From: Kribbella catacumbae DSM 19601
GTDB lineage: Bacteria; Actinomycetota; Actinomycetes; Propionibacteriales; Kribbellaceae
Length of the DNA stretch: 64,000 bases
Assembly: GCF_000372465.1 (NCBI RefSeq)
Contig: NZ_AQUZ01000020.1
Coordinates: 81,418 to 145,417 of the forward strand
Reading direction: 5' to 3'
Each line of letters begins with the position of its first letter. Within the stretch, counting starts at the first letter, position 1. Positions 51,909 through 62,400 of this stretch are shown in pieces. A program made the position numbers and the translations under genes. The notes under the pieces are model-generated. The model was not told the DNA's origin. It saw only the letters and a list, made by a program, of their open reading frames with translations, and did not search any database.

Positions 51909-53734
51909 CGGGACGAGGCAGTACGCACCGAGGACTTCGAGCGCCAGTACCCATCACCCAATACGACGCTCCCGCTGCCGTGGCGGGTTTGAGCGCTGAC
52001 CTGGTGGTGCAGTTCGTCGGCGAGGATGGCCGGACATGCAGCTGGCCCGTCGGTCGGTTGCCTCTGCCGCGATGGCACCCTGTGGTGGCGGCTGCGCTCG
52101 CGGCGCGCACTGGTCCAGCCGGAGGTTGCCGGACACGGGCCTCAGCAAGGGAGGCGTGGAACGCGATCAGCCGTCTCCTGCGGTTCCTGGCCGGATTACC
52201 GGTTCCGCCGTCGAGGCCGGCACTTCTGACGGCTGCCCAGTTGGATCTGTATGTGAAGCACAGGATGAAGACGTCCAAGCGGAAGTACGTATTGGCCTCG
52301 CTGGCCGAGCTGAGGCGGCTGTTCCAGCACGCGCCATTGCGCGAGCAACTTGCACCGGGAGCCGCCGAGTACCTGGCTCAGCGCACGCTGGACATGAAGA
52401 GTCCCGGCAGGAGCGGCTACTCCGACGGTGAGCTGGACAAGATCGTGACCGCTGCACGATCCGACGTCGCGGCCATCGAGCGGCGGCTGCGCCACGGCGA
52501 GGAACTGCTCAGGAAGTGGCGCACAGACCGTGAGAGCCTCAGCCCCGCTGACCGGGACCTCGGGGCGCGACTGTCGGGCATCGCGGAGTCTGGGGTCGTT
52601 CCGCGTCAGGTGGGCGATGGTGTGCTGGGCGCGCAGCAACGGACGGCGCTGGCGAGACACCTTTTCGTGACCCGTGCTGATCTGGAGCCTCTGGTGGTAC
52701 TGATGATCGCGATGTCGGGCCGCAACTCCGAAACGGTAAAGGAGCTCCCGGCTGACCATCAGGTCGTGGGACAGCGGGCCGTTGAGCTGACTGCCATCAA
52801 GCGGCGCCGCGGTACGCGCGGCTGGTTCGACGCGGTGAGTTGGGAGATCGGGCCTGAGCACCGGCGGATGCACACGCCGGGCGGCGTCTACCTGCTGATG
52901 CACGAACTGATGCGCCGCTCCCGACAGGTCAGCGGGTCCAGCAGCGTGTGGTCGGTGTGGCGCAACGCGGTAAAGGTCGCGGACAGAGCGCAGTCTGCGG
53001 AGCACCACGACCCGTTCGCCCGCGCTCTCGAAGGCATGGGGTTGTGGTTGTCGCGATGGGCCGCGACGCACGCGCTGACCGTTGATCAGGTCACGTCAGA
53101 CAGCCGGGCAGTTTCGCTGCCGGTGAATCTGGGACGGATCCGGACCAGCGTTGAGGTACGCCGTACGCGCGCTGTCGGCGGGCATCTGCCGTCGGCGGCG
53201 GTGTCGAACACCACGCCAGTGCTGTTCTCGAACTACCTCCGTGGTAATGCCACCGTGAAGGATTGGGCCGAGGGCGTGCTGGGCGAAGCCGTCGCGGAAG
53301 CCGAGACCGCGGCCCTGGCCGCACATCAAGCCATCTTGCGGACCTCGGGTGAGCAGCCGCTGCGGGTGAATTTGCCGACCCTCGCGGCCGAGTCCGCGGT
53401 GGACGGTGCATGGGCAGCATGCAGTGATCCACAGCACCGCCCTACGACTGGTCGAGCCTGCCGCTCGGTGTCGTTCCTCGACTGTTTCCACTGCGGAAAC
53501 TGCGTGATCACCGACTCTCACCTGCCGGCCATCACCTCGTTGATGGGTGCTCTCGCGGACCGGCGTACCGAACTCAGCGAGGCCGACTGGTGGGCACGCT
53601 ATGGTCCAGCATGGGCCGCGATCCGCCACGAGGTCTACCCGAAATTCACGCCCGAACAGCTTCGCCGTGCTACCCAAGACGCACCCGCGGACGCGATGCT
53701 CGATCTCACCGAAGCCCCCTGGGACAGGCCATGA
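51905..53734 (+). CDS. Tyrosine recombinase-like protein B of the trio
   Basis: A 609-residue protein similar in layout to TnpB of Tn554-type elements. An Arg I-like segment is MIAMSGRNSETVKELP, while the HxxR box and terminal Tyr are not canonical (candidates in SNTTPVLFSNYLRG). A cysteine-rich region near residues 505-535 (ACSDPQHRP, CFHCGNC) may bind zinc. GTG 51905 overlaps the previous stop by 4 bp. It probably acts together with recombinases A and C. Confidence 0.78.
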   Translation: MTGRGSTHRGLRAPVPITQYDAPAAVAGLSADLVVQFVGEDGRTCSWPVGRLPLPRWHPVVAAALAARTGPAGGCRTRASAREAWNAISRLLRFLAGLPVPPSRPALLTAAQLDLYVKHRMKTSKRKYVLASLAELRRLFQHAPLREQLAPGAAEYLAQRTLDMKSPGRSGYSDGELDKIVTAARSDVAAIERRLRHGEELLRKWRTDRESLSPADRDLGARLSGIAESGVVPRQVGDGVLGAQQRTALARHLFVTRADLEPLVVLMIAMSGRNSETVKELPADHQVVGQRAVELTAIKRRRGTRGWFDAVSWEIGPEHRRMHTPGGVYLLMHELMRRSRQVSGSSSVWSVWRNAVKVADRAQSAEHHDPFARALEGMGLWLSRWAATHALTVDQVTSDSRAVSLPVNLGRIRTSVEVRRTRAVGGHLPSAAVSNTTPVLFSNYLRGNATVKDWAEGVLGEAVAEAETAALAAHQAILRTSGEQPLRVNLPTLAAESAVDGAWAACSDPQHRPTTGRACRSVSFLDCFHCGNCVITDSHLPAITSLMGALADRRTELSEADWWARYGPAWAAIRHEVYPKFTPEQLRRATQDAPADAMLDLTEAPWDRP

Positions 53735-55821
53735 CGTCCGCGGCGCAAGCCCGTAACGCAAATCCGCTCGACACCACGCTGGTGCTGGCCGGGCGGCCGC
53801 TACGCCAGGGAACCGACCTCGCGACCACCGCGCGGTTCGCCGACGACCAGTGGAGGCTGCAACCCGCGGCGCTGCAACGCCACGTCGGCCCGCTGATCGT
53901 GAACTTCGGTCGGCTACCCGAGCGCTACCGAAGCCACGGCAAGCAGCTGATCTACGCAATGATCGCGGGTCCTTTGCCGCAAGGCGAGAAGCAGCAGGGT
54001 ATTCGCACAATCCACAGCAAACTCGTCGGCCTGCAACGGTTCTTCACCTGGCTGGCCGTCCGGCCGGCGGCTGACGGCGTCGGGACCTATCCGGCGCTGT
54101 GCACCCTCTCTGCGGACGACCTGATCCACTACGAACAACATCTACACACCCTTGGCCTGAGCGCGCAGGGCATCAGCAACTCCAGAGCCGCTGTCGGACT
54201 CCTCTGGCGTTACCGCGCGAACCTCACCGACCCGCTCCAGGTCGATCTACGTAACGTGACCCAGTGGGGCAGGAAGCCATCGAGTCCCGCTGAGAACATC
54301 ACCGACCGGATCCCCGAGCAGGTGCTGGCTCCGCTGCTGGTGTGGTCGCTGAGGTTCGTCGACGAGTTCTCCCACGACATCATCGCGGCCGTCGACCACA
54401 ACCACACCTACCTCCGCCAGCTCGATGCCTCGCTCATCGGGAGCGTCGACCGGGCAGGTGTGACAACTCGTCTGGAAAGCTATCTGGCCGGCCTCACGCA
54501 CAACCGGACGCCGGTCCCCGGCTACCAACTGCGGCCGAACATGCGGTTCATCTCGGCGCAGATTCTGTGCCGGCCTTGCACTCTGCGACAAGATCCGCGG
54601 TGGCGGTCGATGATCGACGCGGCCGCCGCCGATGTCGGAGTCACCGAGTACACCTGGCTCACCACCGATGTCGCCGCCACGGTGGATGGGGAGAAGTGGG
54701 TCGAGGGCATCGCGCTGAGGCACCCCACGCGGTCGCTGGACAGGCTGCTCCGGTTGCTGCAGACCGCCTGCTACGTGGTGATCGCGTACCTGTCCGGGAT
54801 GCGTGACTCCGAGAGCAAACACATCCGGCGTAGAGCGGTCACGGTCTCCCGCGACGCCGAGGGCACGGCCTACCGGTGGCACTTGTCCGGCGTGGTGTTC
54901 AAAGGCCACGCCGACCCGGCCGGAACGCCGACCTCGTGGGTCGTCGGCGAGCCGGCAGCGCGGGCGATCGATATCTTGCAGAAGCTTCAACCAGCCGGAC
55001 AGCAACTATTGTTCGCGCCACTGGGCAGCGGCGTGACCCCGCGATCGAGCGCGGAGGTCTTCACCACCGCCCAGACCAACGAGCACCTCAACGAGTTCGC
55101 CCGGTGGGTCGACCAGTACTGCTCCACCCGCGCTCTCCAAGGTGGGATTCCAACGATCGCCGGACAGCACTTCAGGCTGTCCACCCGCCAGTTCCGCCGA
55201 ACCCTGGCCTGGTACATCGCGCGGCGCCCGGGAGGCTCGATTGCCGGCGCGATCCAGTACAAGCACCTCGGTATCCAAATGTTCGAAGGCTATGCCGGCA
55301 CATCAGGCTCCGGGTTCCGCGCCGAAGTCGAAAGCGAACAAGCCCTCACCCGTGGTCAGCAGCTTCTGTCGATGACCACCGACAACGACCACGACATAGC
55401 CGCTGGACCGGCCGCCACCGAAGCGCGGCGCAGGCTGGACGAATTCGCCACCCAGGCCCGGTACACCGGGCTCGTGCTCACCGACCCCGTCCGAATCCGC
55501 CGATTTCTGCGCAACCATGAGCCGAACATCTTCCCCGGCACCTACTCCACCTGTGTATTCAACCCGGACAAAGCACTGTGCCAACCACGAAACGACGCGA
55601 AGGACGAACCGCGCCCCGCGCTGGGAGACTGCCAACCCCTCGAATGCGGCAATGTCGCCCTCACCGCGGACAACATCACCGCTCTGAACGCCGAACTCGT
55701 CCATGTCGAGACCGAACTCAAGCAACGCCCAGCCCTGCCGCCCCTTCTGCAACACCGTCTTGGAGCGCGTCACGACGAGATCGAACGTCTCCTCAACCAC
55801 CAAAGACCGGAGTCACGATGA
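53731..55821 (+). CDS. Tyrosine recombinase-like protein C of the trio
   Basis: A 696-residue protein. Arg I is in AYLSGMRDSESKHI, the second Arg region is HFRLSTRQFRRTLAWYIARRPGG, and the probable Tyr is in KHLGIQMFEGYAG. A C-terminal Cys cluster (STCVFNPDKALCQ, GDCQPLECGN; about residues 605-645) resembles that of protein B. The helical end (LVHVETELKQ) may mediate assembly. ATG 53731 overlaps the previous stop by 4 bp; a start further upstream in frame falls inside gene B. Confidence 0.8.
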   Translation: MTSAAQARNANPLDTTLVLAGRPLRQGTDLATTARFADDQWRLQPAALQRHVGPLIVNFGRLPERYRSHGKQLIYAMIAGPLPQGEKQQGIRTIHSKLVGLQRFFTWLAVRPAADGVGTYPALCTLSADDLIHYEQHLHTLGLSAQGISNSRAAVGLLWRYRANLTDPLQVDLRNVTQWGRKPSSPAENITDRIPEQVLAPLLVWSLRFVDEFSHDIIAAVDHNHTYLRQLDASLIGSVDRAGVTTRLESYLAGLTHNRTPVPGYQLRPNMRFISAQILCRPCTLRQDPRWRSMIDAAAADVGVTEYTWLTTDVAATVDGEKWVEGIALRHPTRSLDRLLRLLQTACYVVIAYLSGMRDSESKHIRRRAVTVSRDAEGTAYRWHLSGVVFKGHADPAGTPTSWVVGEPAARAIDILQKLQPAGQQLLFAPLGSGVTPRSSAEVFTTAQTNEHLNEFARWVDQYCSTRALQGGIPTIAGQHFRLSTRQFRRTLAWYIARRPGGSIAGAIQYKHLGIQMFEGYAGTSGSGFRAEVESEQALTRGQQLLSMTTDNDHDIAAGPAATEARRRLDEFATQARYTGLVLTDPVRIRRFLRNHEPNIFPGTYSTCVFNPDKALCQPRNDAKDEPRPALGDCQPLECGNVALTADNITALNAELVHVETELKQRPALPPLLQHRLGARHDEIERLLNHQRPESR

Positions 55822-56231
55822 CCCGTCGAGTCACGCTGCCAGCGACTGCCGAGGTCCGCACCGCGCTGGACCGCCTACGAGAAAGCGAGTCCAGCACCGG
55901 CCGACGGCCCAACACGGTCGCCTTGGCTCGCAGTCTCGGGCTGGCCAACACCACCTTCCGCCGCAACTTCCCGACCATCGTGGAGGAACTGTCCGCACCG
56001 CGGCCCCGAACGGCCATCGTGGACGAAGTCGGCGAGCCACCCGCGGGCAGCCTCCGAGACGTCAATCGCAGGCTCCGTGCAGAGAACCGGCAGCTCCGCG
56101 AACAACAGGAGCTGGCATGCGCTCAGATCCAGCGCCTCACCATCGACTGTCAACAGCTCCGCGAACAACTCGAGCAGGTCACGAACGTCGGCCAGATCAG
56201 GCCCATGACTCCCTCCAGACAACCGCGGTGA
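55818..56231 (+). CDS. Small coiled-coil protein of the trio (DUF6262/TnpC-like)
   Basis: A 137-residue protein with a helical N-terminal part that looks DNA-binding (VALARSLGLANTTFRRNFPTIVEEL) and a coiled coil (LRDVNRRLRAENRQLREQQELACAQIQRLTIDCQQLREQLEQV). This resembles DUF6262-type and TnpC-like accessory proteins encoded at the end of integrase trios. It probably serves as a specificity or orientation factor. It overlaps recombinase C by 4 bp. Confidence 0.75.
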   Translation: MTRRVTLPATAEVRTALDRLRESESSTGRRPNTVALARSLGLANTTFRRNFPTIVEELSAPRPRTAIVDEVGEPPAGSLRDVNRRLRAENRQLREQQELACAQIQRLTIDCQQLREQLEQVTNVGQIRPMTPSRQPR

Positions 56232-56434
56232 TGCCGGGTACACCGCTGCCGGGTATCCGCCAGTCCGATGGTCGCGTGATGCGGATCTGTCAAGAATCCG
56301 GCAGGTTTCTGCAGCTTCCTGCAATCTTGGTAACGCTCAGGGGCGTGCCATCGATGTAGGCGATGCCAGCCCGGCTCGGTGACCCGCCTTGTCACCTGAG
56401 CCTGTCCCAGGCTGGTACTTGGGTGGGGAGTCGC

Positions 56435-59400
56435 ATGTTCGTTCTGGATCGTTCGCAGCGTGCCCGTGTACAGAAGTTCCCGCGGATCGTGGCAGTCGTC
56501 TTGTCGGCGGCATTGCTGGCGTCAGCGTTGGAGGCTCGTCAGCCAGCGGAGGCTGCGCCCGCGGCGGACCCGAAGCCGACTGCCGCGATGGTGTCGTCGC
56601 GTCCGGATCTGATCTCGGCGTCGGTGACCGCCCGGTCGCAGGGTTCCCGGGTCGAAGTCGAGTCGATGCGCACAGAGTCGTCCACGACGTGGGTGAATCC
56701 GGACACGACGATGACCACGGATGCGCACATGGCGCCGATCCGTTTCAAGACCGCCCAGGGCGCGTGGCAGTCGATCGACCTGACTCTGGCTAAGGCCGCG
56801 GACGGCACGGTGGCGCCGCGAAGTCACCAGCACGGCCTGCAGTTGGGCAAGCGCAATGCCGCGACCGGCGGAGTCTTCGCGTCCGCGGCGGGCGGGGCTG
56901 GCCGGCAAGTGGAGTGGCTCGCACCATGGAAACTGCCGGAGCCGACGCTCCAGGAGACGAAGGCGACCTATACCGAGGTCCAGCCTGGCGTGGACATGAC
57001 GCTGGATGCGCGCCGGTCGGGGTTCGAGGTCGACTTCATCGTGAAGCAGCGCCCGGCGACCGCGCCGGTATGGCGGATCCCGCTGCGCACCAAGGGCTTG
57101 ACGGCCCGGCAGGCCGCCGACGGGACAATCGAGTTCGTCGACGCCCAGAACACGGTCCGGTCGCGGATCCCGGTCGGCCAGATGTGGGATTCAGTCAACG
57201 ACGAACACACCGGCCAGCCGGTGAACACGGCGACGGTAAAGGTGACGTTAGAGCAGGTGTCGCCGGGGAAGGCGACGCTGGTGATCGCGCCCGACGCGGA
57301 GTGGTTCTTGGACCCGGCGCGGGTGTTCCCGGTGACGGTGGACCCGACGTATGCAAACACACCGGTGTATTCGAGTTTCGACACATTCGTGCAGTCCGGT
57401 TGGACCTCTGACCTGTCCTCGACAGTGGACCTGCGGGTCGGCAAGAACGGCACCACGACGGAGCGGTCGTTCCTGAACTTCGCTGGGGCGGCGTTCCAAG
57501 GTAAGGACATCACGTCGGCGAGCCTGTCCTTGTACCAGTACGGCGCCACAACCTGTACGGCGACGCAACTGAACCTGCACGCCGCACTGCAGGCGTCGAC
57601 ATCAACCCGTTGGACGTCACAGCCGGTAACGAGTGCGACAGTGTGGGGGTCAGTGTCGACCGCGAAGGGCTTCTCCAGTGCCTGTGCGGCCGGCCGGATT
57701 GCGGTGCCGATGACATCGCTCGCGCAGTACTGGTCAGGCCAGCCCGATCCGACGGTGGGCGTTGCGTTGAAGGCGGCAAACGAGGCGGACGCGAACGCGT
57801 GGAAGCGGTTCGTGTCCAGCGAGGGCACCGCCGATCCGTACATCTCGCTGACCTGGAACCGGCCACCGAACCCGCCGGCGACGGTGGAGACGAGTGAGGC
57901 GGTCGCGTACGCGGCACCGGGTGAGAACACGTCGTCGATGTACTCGGCGAGCCTGAAACCGTGGGTGCAGACCAAGGCCACTGACCCGGACGCGAACACG
58001 GTGAAGTACGTGTTCGAGTTCTTCACCGGAGACGGGCCGACATTCAGCCTGAAGGGAACGTGTACGTCGTCGGTGTACGCCTCCGGTACGACCGCCGGGT
58101 GTCGGCCGAGCACGAACCTGCCCGACAACACCCTGCTATATGTCCGGGCCAAGGCCAACGACGGCCGCGTCGACGGCCCCTGGACGAGCTACCAATCGCG
58201 GCTGCGGACCGGCGCCGCCAAGCCGGCCGACCCGGTCGTGAATTGCCCGGCGCCGTACGACGTGTCCGGCTCCTGGCTGGACAACCCACCGGCCGCGGAC
58301 GTGGTGTGCACAGTGACCGCGACCGGCACCAGCTACTCCGCACCCGGCTACCTCCGACTCACCGTTGACGGCAAACCGGTGGCGTCGAACACCGGCGTCG
58401 CGGGCCAATACAAGATCACGCCCTCCAGCGACCCAGCGGTCGCGAAAACTACGGTGACGCTTCCCAAGGGCTCGGGCCTGCACGCGATCACTGCCCAAGC
58501 CGAATCCCCGGCCGGCAATTTGTCGGACGTCAAGACGCACAACGTCGGCTGGGGTGGTACGGCGCTGACCTCGCCAACAGCGAACCCGCGGATCACGACG
58601 GCGAACACGCTCCGGATCACCGCATCCGGCCCGCCGAAGGGCTCGTCCTCGACCGTGTCGGCGAAGATCCGCTGGCGAGTTTCCGGCTACGGCGGCGCCG
58701 ACGACCTGGTCGGCTGGAACGAAGACACCACCGCGTTCCCAGTCACCGACAGCGGCACCGGCGGCGTCAGCGTCAACACCAACTGGGACACCAACAACGC
58801 CAAGATCGACACCTTCCTCGACTCCGACCCCGACATCGCCGGCGTCCAGCCGACCACCTTGAACGACCGGGTCCCGGTCAAGCTCGACATCCAAGTCTGC
58901 TTCAAATACGGCACCACCGACCAGTGCACCTGGTCCCAGACCCCCGACACCACAATCCAGCGGGTACCGCATGCCTTCGGCAACGGATTCCCCACCGCCG
59001 AGGCCGGCCCCGGCCAGGTTGCGCTGTGGACCGGTGAGTTCAACGCCTCGGCGACGGACATCTCGGTTCCCGGCTACACCGCTGACTTGTCGATCTCGCG
59101 GTCGCACATGACGTATGAGACGCCGACGAACCAGATCAACGGCGCGTTCGGTCAGGGCTGGACCGCGCAGTTCGACGGCGCCGACGTCGGTGCCGCCGGC
59201 CTGCAGGTGATCGACTCCACCCGCATTGACGGAACCCTCGTTCTCATCGACGGCGACGGCACCAGCCTGATCTTCGAATCACCCACCAGCGACCGCCGCA
59301 CCGGGGCCTCGTTCGCGCTCGGAGAATGGGCCCCAGCCGACGAGGACACCGAACTCGACGGCTCCCGGCTGACCATCACCGGCACAGCCACCAGCCCACT

Positions 59401-62400
59401 GCTGTCCTACATCGAAGACGACGGCACCGTCACGACTTGGACACCCGCCACCACCCCGACCACCTCTGCGGCGGCACTGTTCCGCGCGGTCGGCATCGCC
59501 GAGCCCGGGATCGCGTCGAAAACAACCTTCGCCTACGACGCCAACGGGCGCATCGTCCGCATCCTCGCCCCAGTCGCGCCGGGCGTGACCTGCGCCGCCT
59601 ACAACGCGTCGGCCCCGCTGACCGGCATGAACCCAGGCTGCCGCGCGCTGCGGTTCACCTACACCACCATCGGCGCCAGCAGAGTCCGGCTCAGCGAGGC
59701 CTGGATCGATATCTACAACCCCGACAAGACCGGCACCAACAAGATGGATTCGATCCAGGTTGCCGCTTACACCTACGACACCAACGCCCTTCTCACCAAG
59801 GTCACCGACCCCCGGTCCAACCTGTCCACCGAGTACACCTATAACGCCGAGAACCACCTGAGCTCGGTCAAGCCCGCAGGCCAGGTGCCGTTCCAGCTGA
59901 ACTACGTCACCGTCGACCAGCGCGACAAACTCGACTCCGTCACCCGCGACCGCCCGGCCGGCGATCCGACCGGCGGCACCGCGACCCTCGCCAAGTTCGT
60001 GTACGACGTCCCACTGTCCGGCACCGGCCTACCGGACCTGACCGCAGGCGCGGTGGCGCAATGGAACCAGAAGGCCACACCCACCAACGGCTTCGCCGTC
60101 TTCGGCCCCGACCACCCCGTGACTGGTGCACCGACCGCAGATGATTGGCAGTATGCCGACCTGCAATACACCGACGCAGCCGGCTACACCATCAACACCG
60201 CCAAATACGGCGCCGGTAACTGGCAATACACCTCCACCGACTACAACGACCAAGGAAATGTCGTCCGCGAACTCGACGAACGTGCCCTCCGCGCCGTCAT
60301 CGATGACCCCGCCCGGCGAGGCGCAGCCGCCGACCAACTCGCGTCCCTGACCGCCTACAACGCCGACATCAAGAATGCGGCAGGTGACGCAGTCCTTACC
60401 CCCGCCGGCACCCTAGTTACCGACACCTACGGCCCCGCCCGGTACGCCGCGCTGAAGAACGGCACTGTCACCTGGGTTCGCCCGCACACCCACACCACAT
60501 TCGACCAAGGCGCACCGAACGCCGGGATCAACCCCGACACATCATTGCCGTACCGGCTCGCCACCACCGAGACCTCGTATGCCCACGACCCCGGTACCGG
60601 CACCGACCTGGAGATCACCGGCCAGTCCCTGACCGACTACTCCGCACCCGTGGCTGGCGACGCCGACGGCTGGGCGCGCAGCCTGCCAGGCAAGGCCATC
60701 ACCGACGTGGACCGCGACGGCACCAACAGCCCCGGCGACATCGTCAAGGTCACTCGGTATGACGCCGAGGGAGGTGTGATCGAGACCAGGCAGCCGACCG
60801 CCAACGGGTCGGATGCCGGAACCGCGAAGACCGTCTACTACACCACCGCGGCCAACTCCACGGTCCCCGAGTGTGGAAGCAAGCCGCAATGGGCTGGCCT
60901 GGTCTGCAGGACCTACCCAGCCACAGCGCCGACCTCGACGGCTGGCGCGACGCCAACCCTGCCATCGACTACGACGGCCGCGTTCACCTACCTGCTCGCG
61001 CCCAAGACCGTCACCGAGACCTCCGGTAGCGTCACCCGCACCACCATCACGGACTACCTGCTGGACGGCCGCACCGGCTCGACGAAGACGACGGTCACGG
61101 GCATCACGGGCTCGAGCCCGAACACGGAGAAGATCACCAGCTACGACCCGAACACCGGCCAACAGACCGTCGTGACTGCCAAGAACACTAACGGCACCAC
61201 CGTCGGCACCATCACCACTGGCTACGACACCTGGGGTCGCCAAATCACCTACCAACCCTCCGCCGAATCGGCCACCACTACCGTGTACGACGCCGCAGGT
61301 TCGGTGGCCACCGTCACGGACGCCAACGGCTCGACCATTTACACCTACGACGGCACCGACGCGGCAGGTAAGGCCGAGCGCCGCGGGCTGGCCACCAAGG
61401 TCGAGGTCACCACCGGCGGCTCCACCTGGACCTCCACCGGCGCTTACGACGCCGACGGCTCCATGACTGTGCAGAAACTGCCCGGCGGCGTCACCCAGCA
61501 CAACGACATCGACAACACTGGTGAACCGGTCGGTCTGCGCTACACCGGCCAGGTCACGACCGTCAACGAGGACGGCAGTACGACGGTCGATCCGAACGGC
61601 GGCTGGCTGTCCTGGTCCCTTGAGAACGACGTCACCGGCCGGGTCAGCCACGAATGGACCCCCGACGGCACCGCCTTCACAACTACCGGCGGCGGCGCCA
61701 TCCCGTACGACCGCCACTACACCTATGACAACGCTGGCCGCCTCACCCAGGTTAACGACCGCACCGCCGGCGCTTCTGGCATCGACGTCACCGACCCGGC
61801 CGAGGCCCCGGCCTGTGTCACCCGCACCTACGGCTTCGACGCCAACGACAACCGGCTCACGAAGGCAACCGCCCCGGCCGCAGCCGACGGATCCTGCAGC
61901 ACTTCCGGCGCCACGACGGTGACCCGCGCCTTCGACACCGCCGACCGTCCTGTGACCGGTGCGAACGGAGTCGGCGGCTACGCCTACGACGTCCTGGGCC
62001 GCACCACCAGCCTGCCGGCCTCGGACGCCCCACACCCGGCCGACGGCGACATCACGTTCGTCTACTACGACAACGACCTTGCCAGCTCAATCACCCAAGG
62101 AGCCACGACCACAAGCTTCACGCTCGACGCCCTGGACCGCCGCGCCGCCGAGATAGTTACGAACGCCTCCGGCTCGACCCAAACCGTTCGTCACTACAAC
62201 GACACCTCCGACAACCCCACCTGGGTCACCCAAGGCGCGGCCACCCAGCGCTACGCCGAGCTCATCGGCAGCGATCTGGCCCTCACCGTCGACCAGGTCG
62301 GCACGGCCGAACTCACGCTCAACAACAGCCATGGCGACGTCGTCACCACCGTCGACCTCCCAACCGGTGGTGGAGTAGCTACTGGCATCGGCGGCTGGAA

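Larger units (their letters stand above)
50309..56231 (+). mobile_element. Integrase-trio element (Tn554-like organisation)
   Basis: Four genes with 4-bp overlaps throughout (GTGA or ATGA at each junction): three large tyrosine-recombinase-like proteins (499, 609 and 696 residues) and a 137-residue coiled-coil protein. The order recalls TnpA/TnpB/TnpC of Tn554 and recombinase-trio elements. No terminal repeats or cargo genes could be found, so the true ends are unknown; coordinates run from the SOS promoter to the last stop codon. Confidence 0.7.

Noticed and set aside
60542..62035. 497-codon antisense frame in the RHS gene
   Set aside because: Gly/Val/Arg-rich shadow without motifs; the + frame contains continuous YD repeats.
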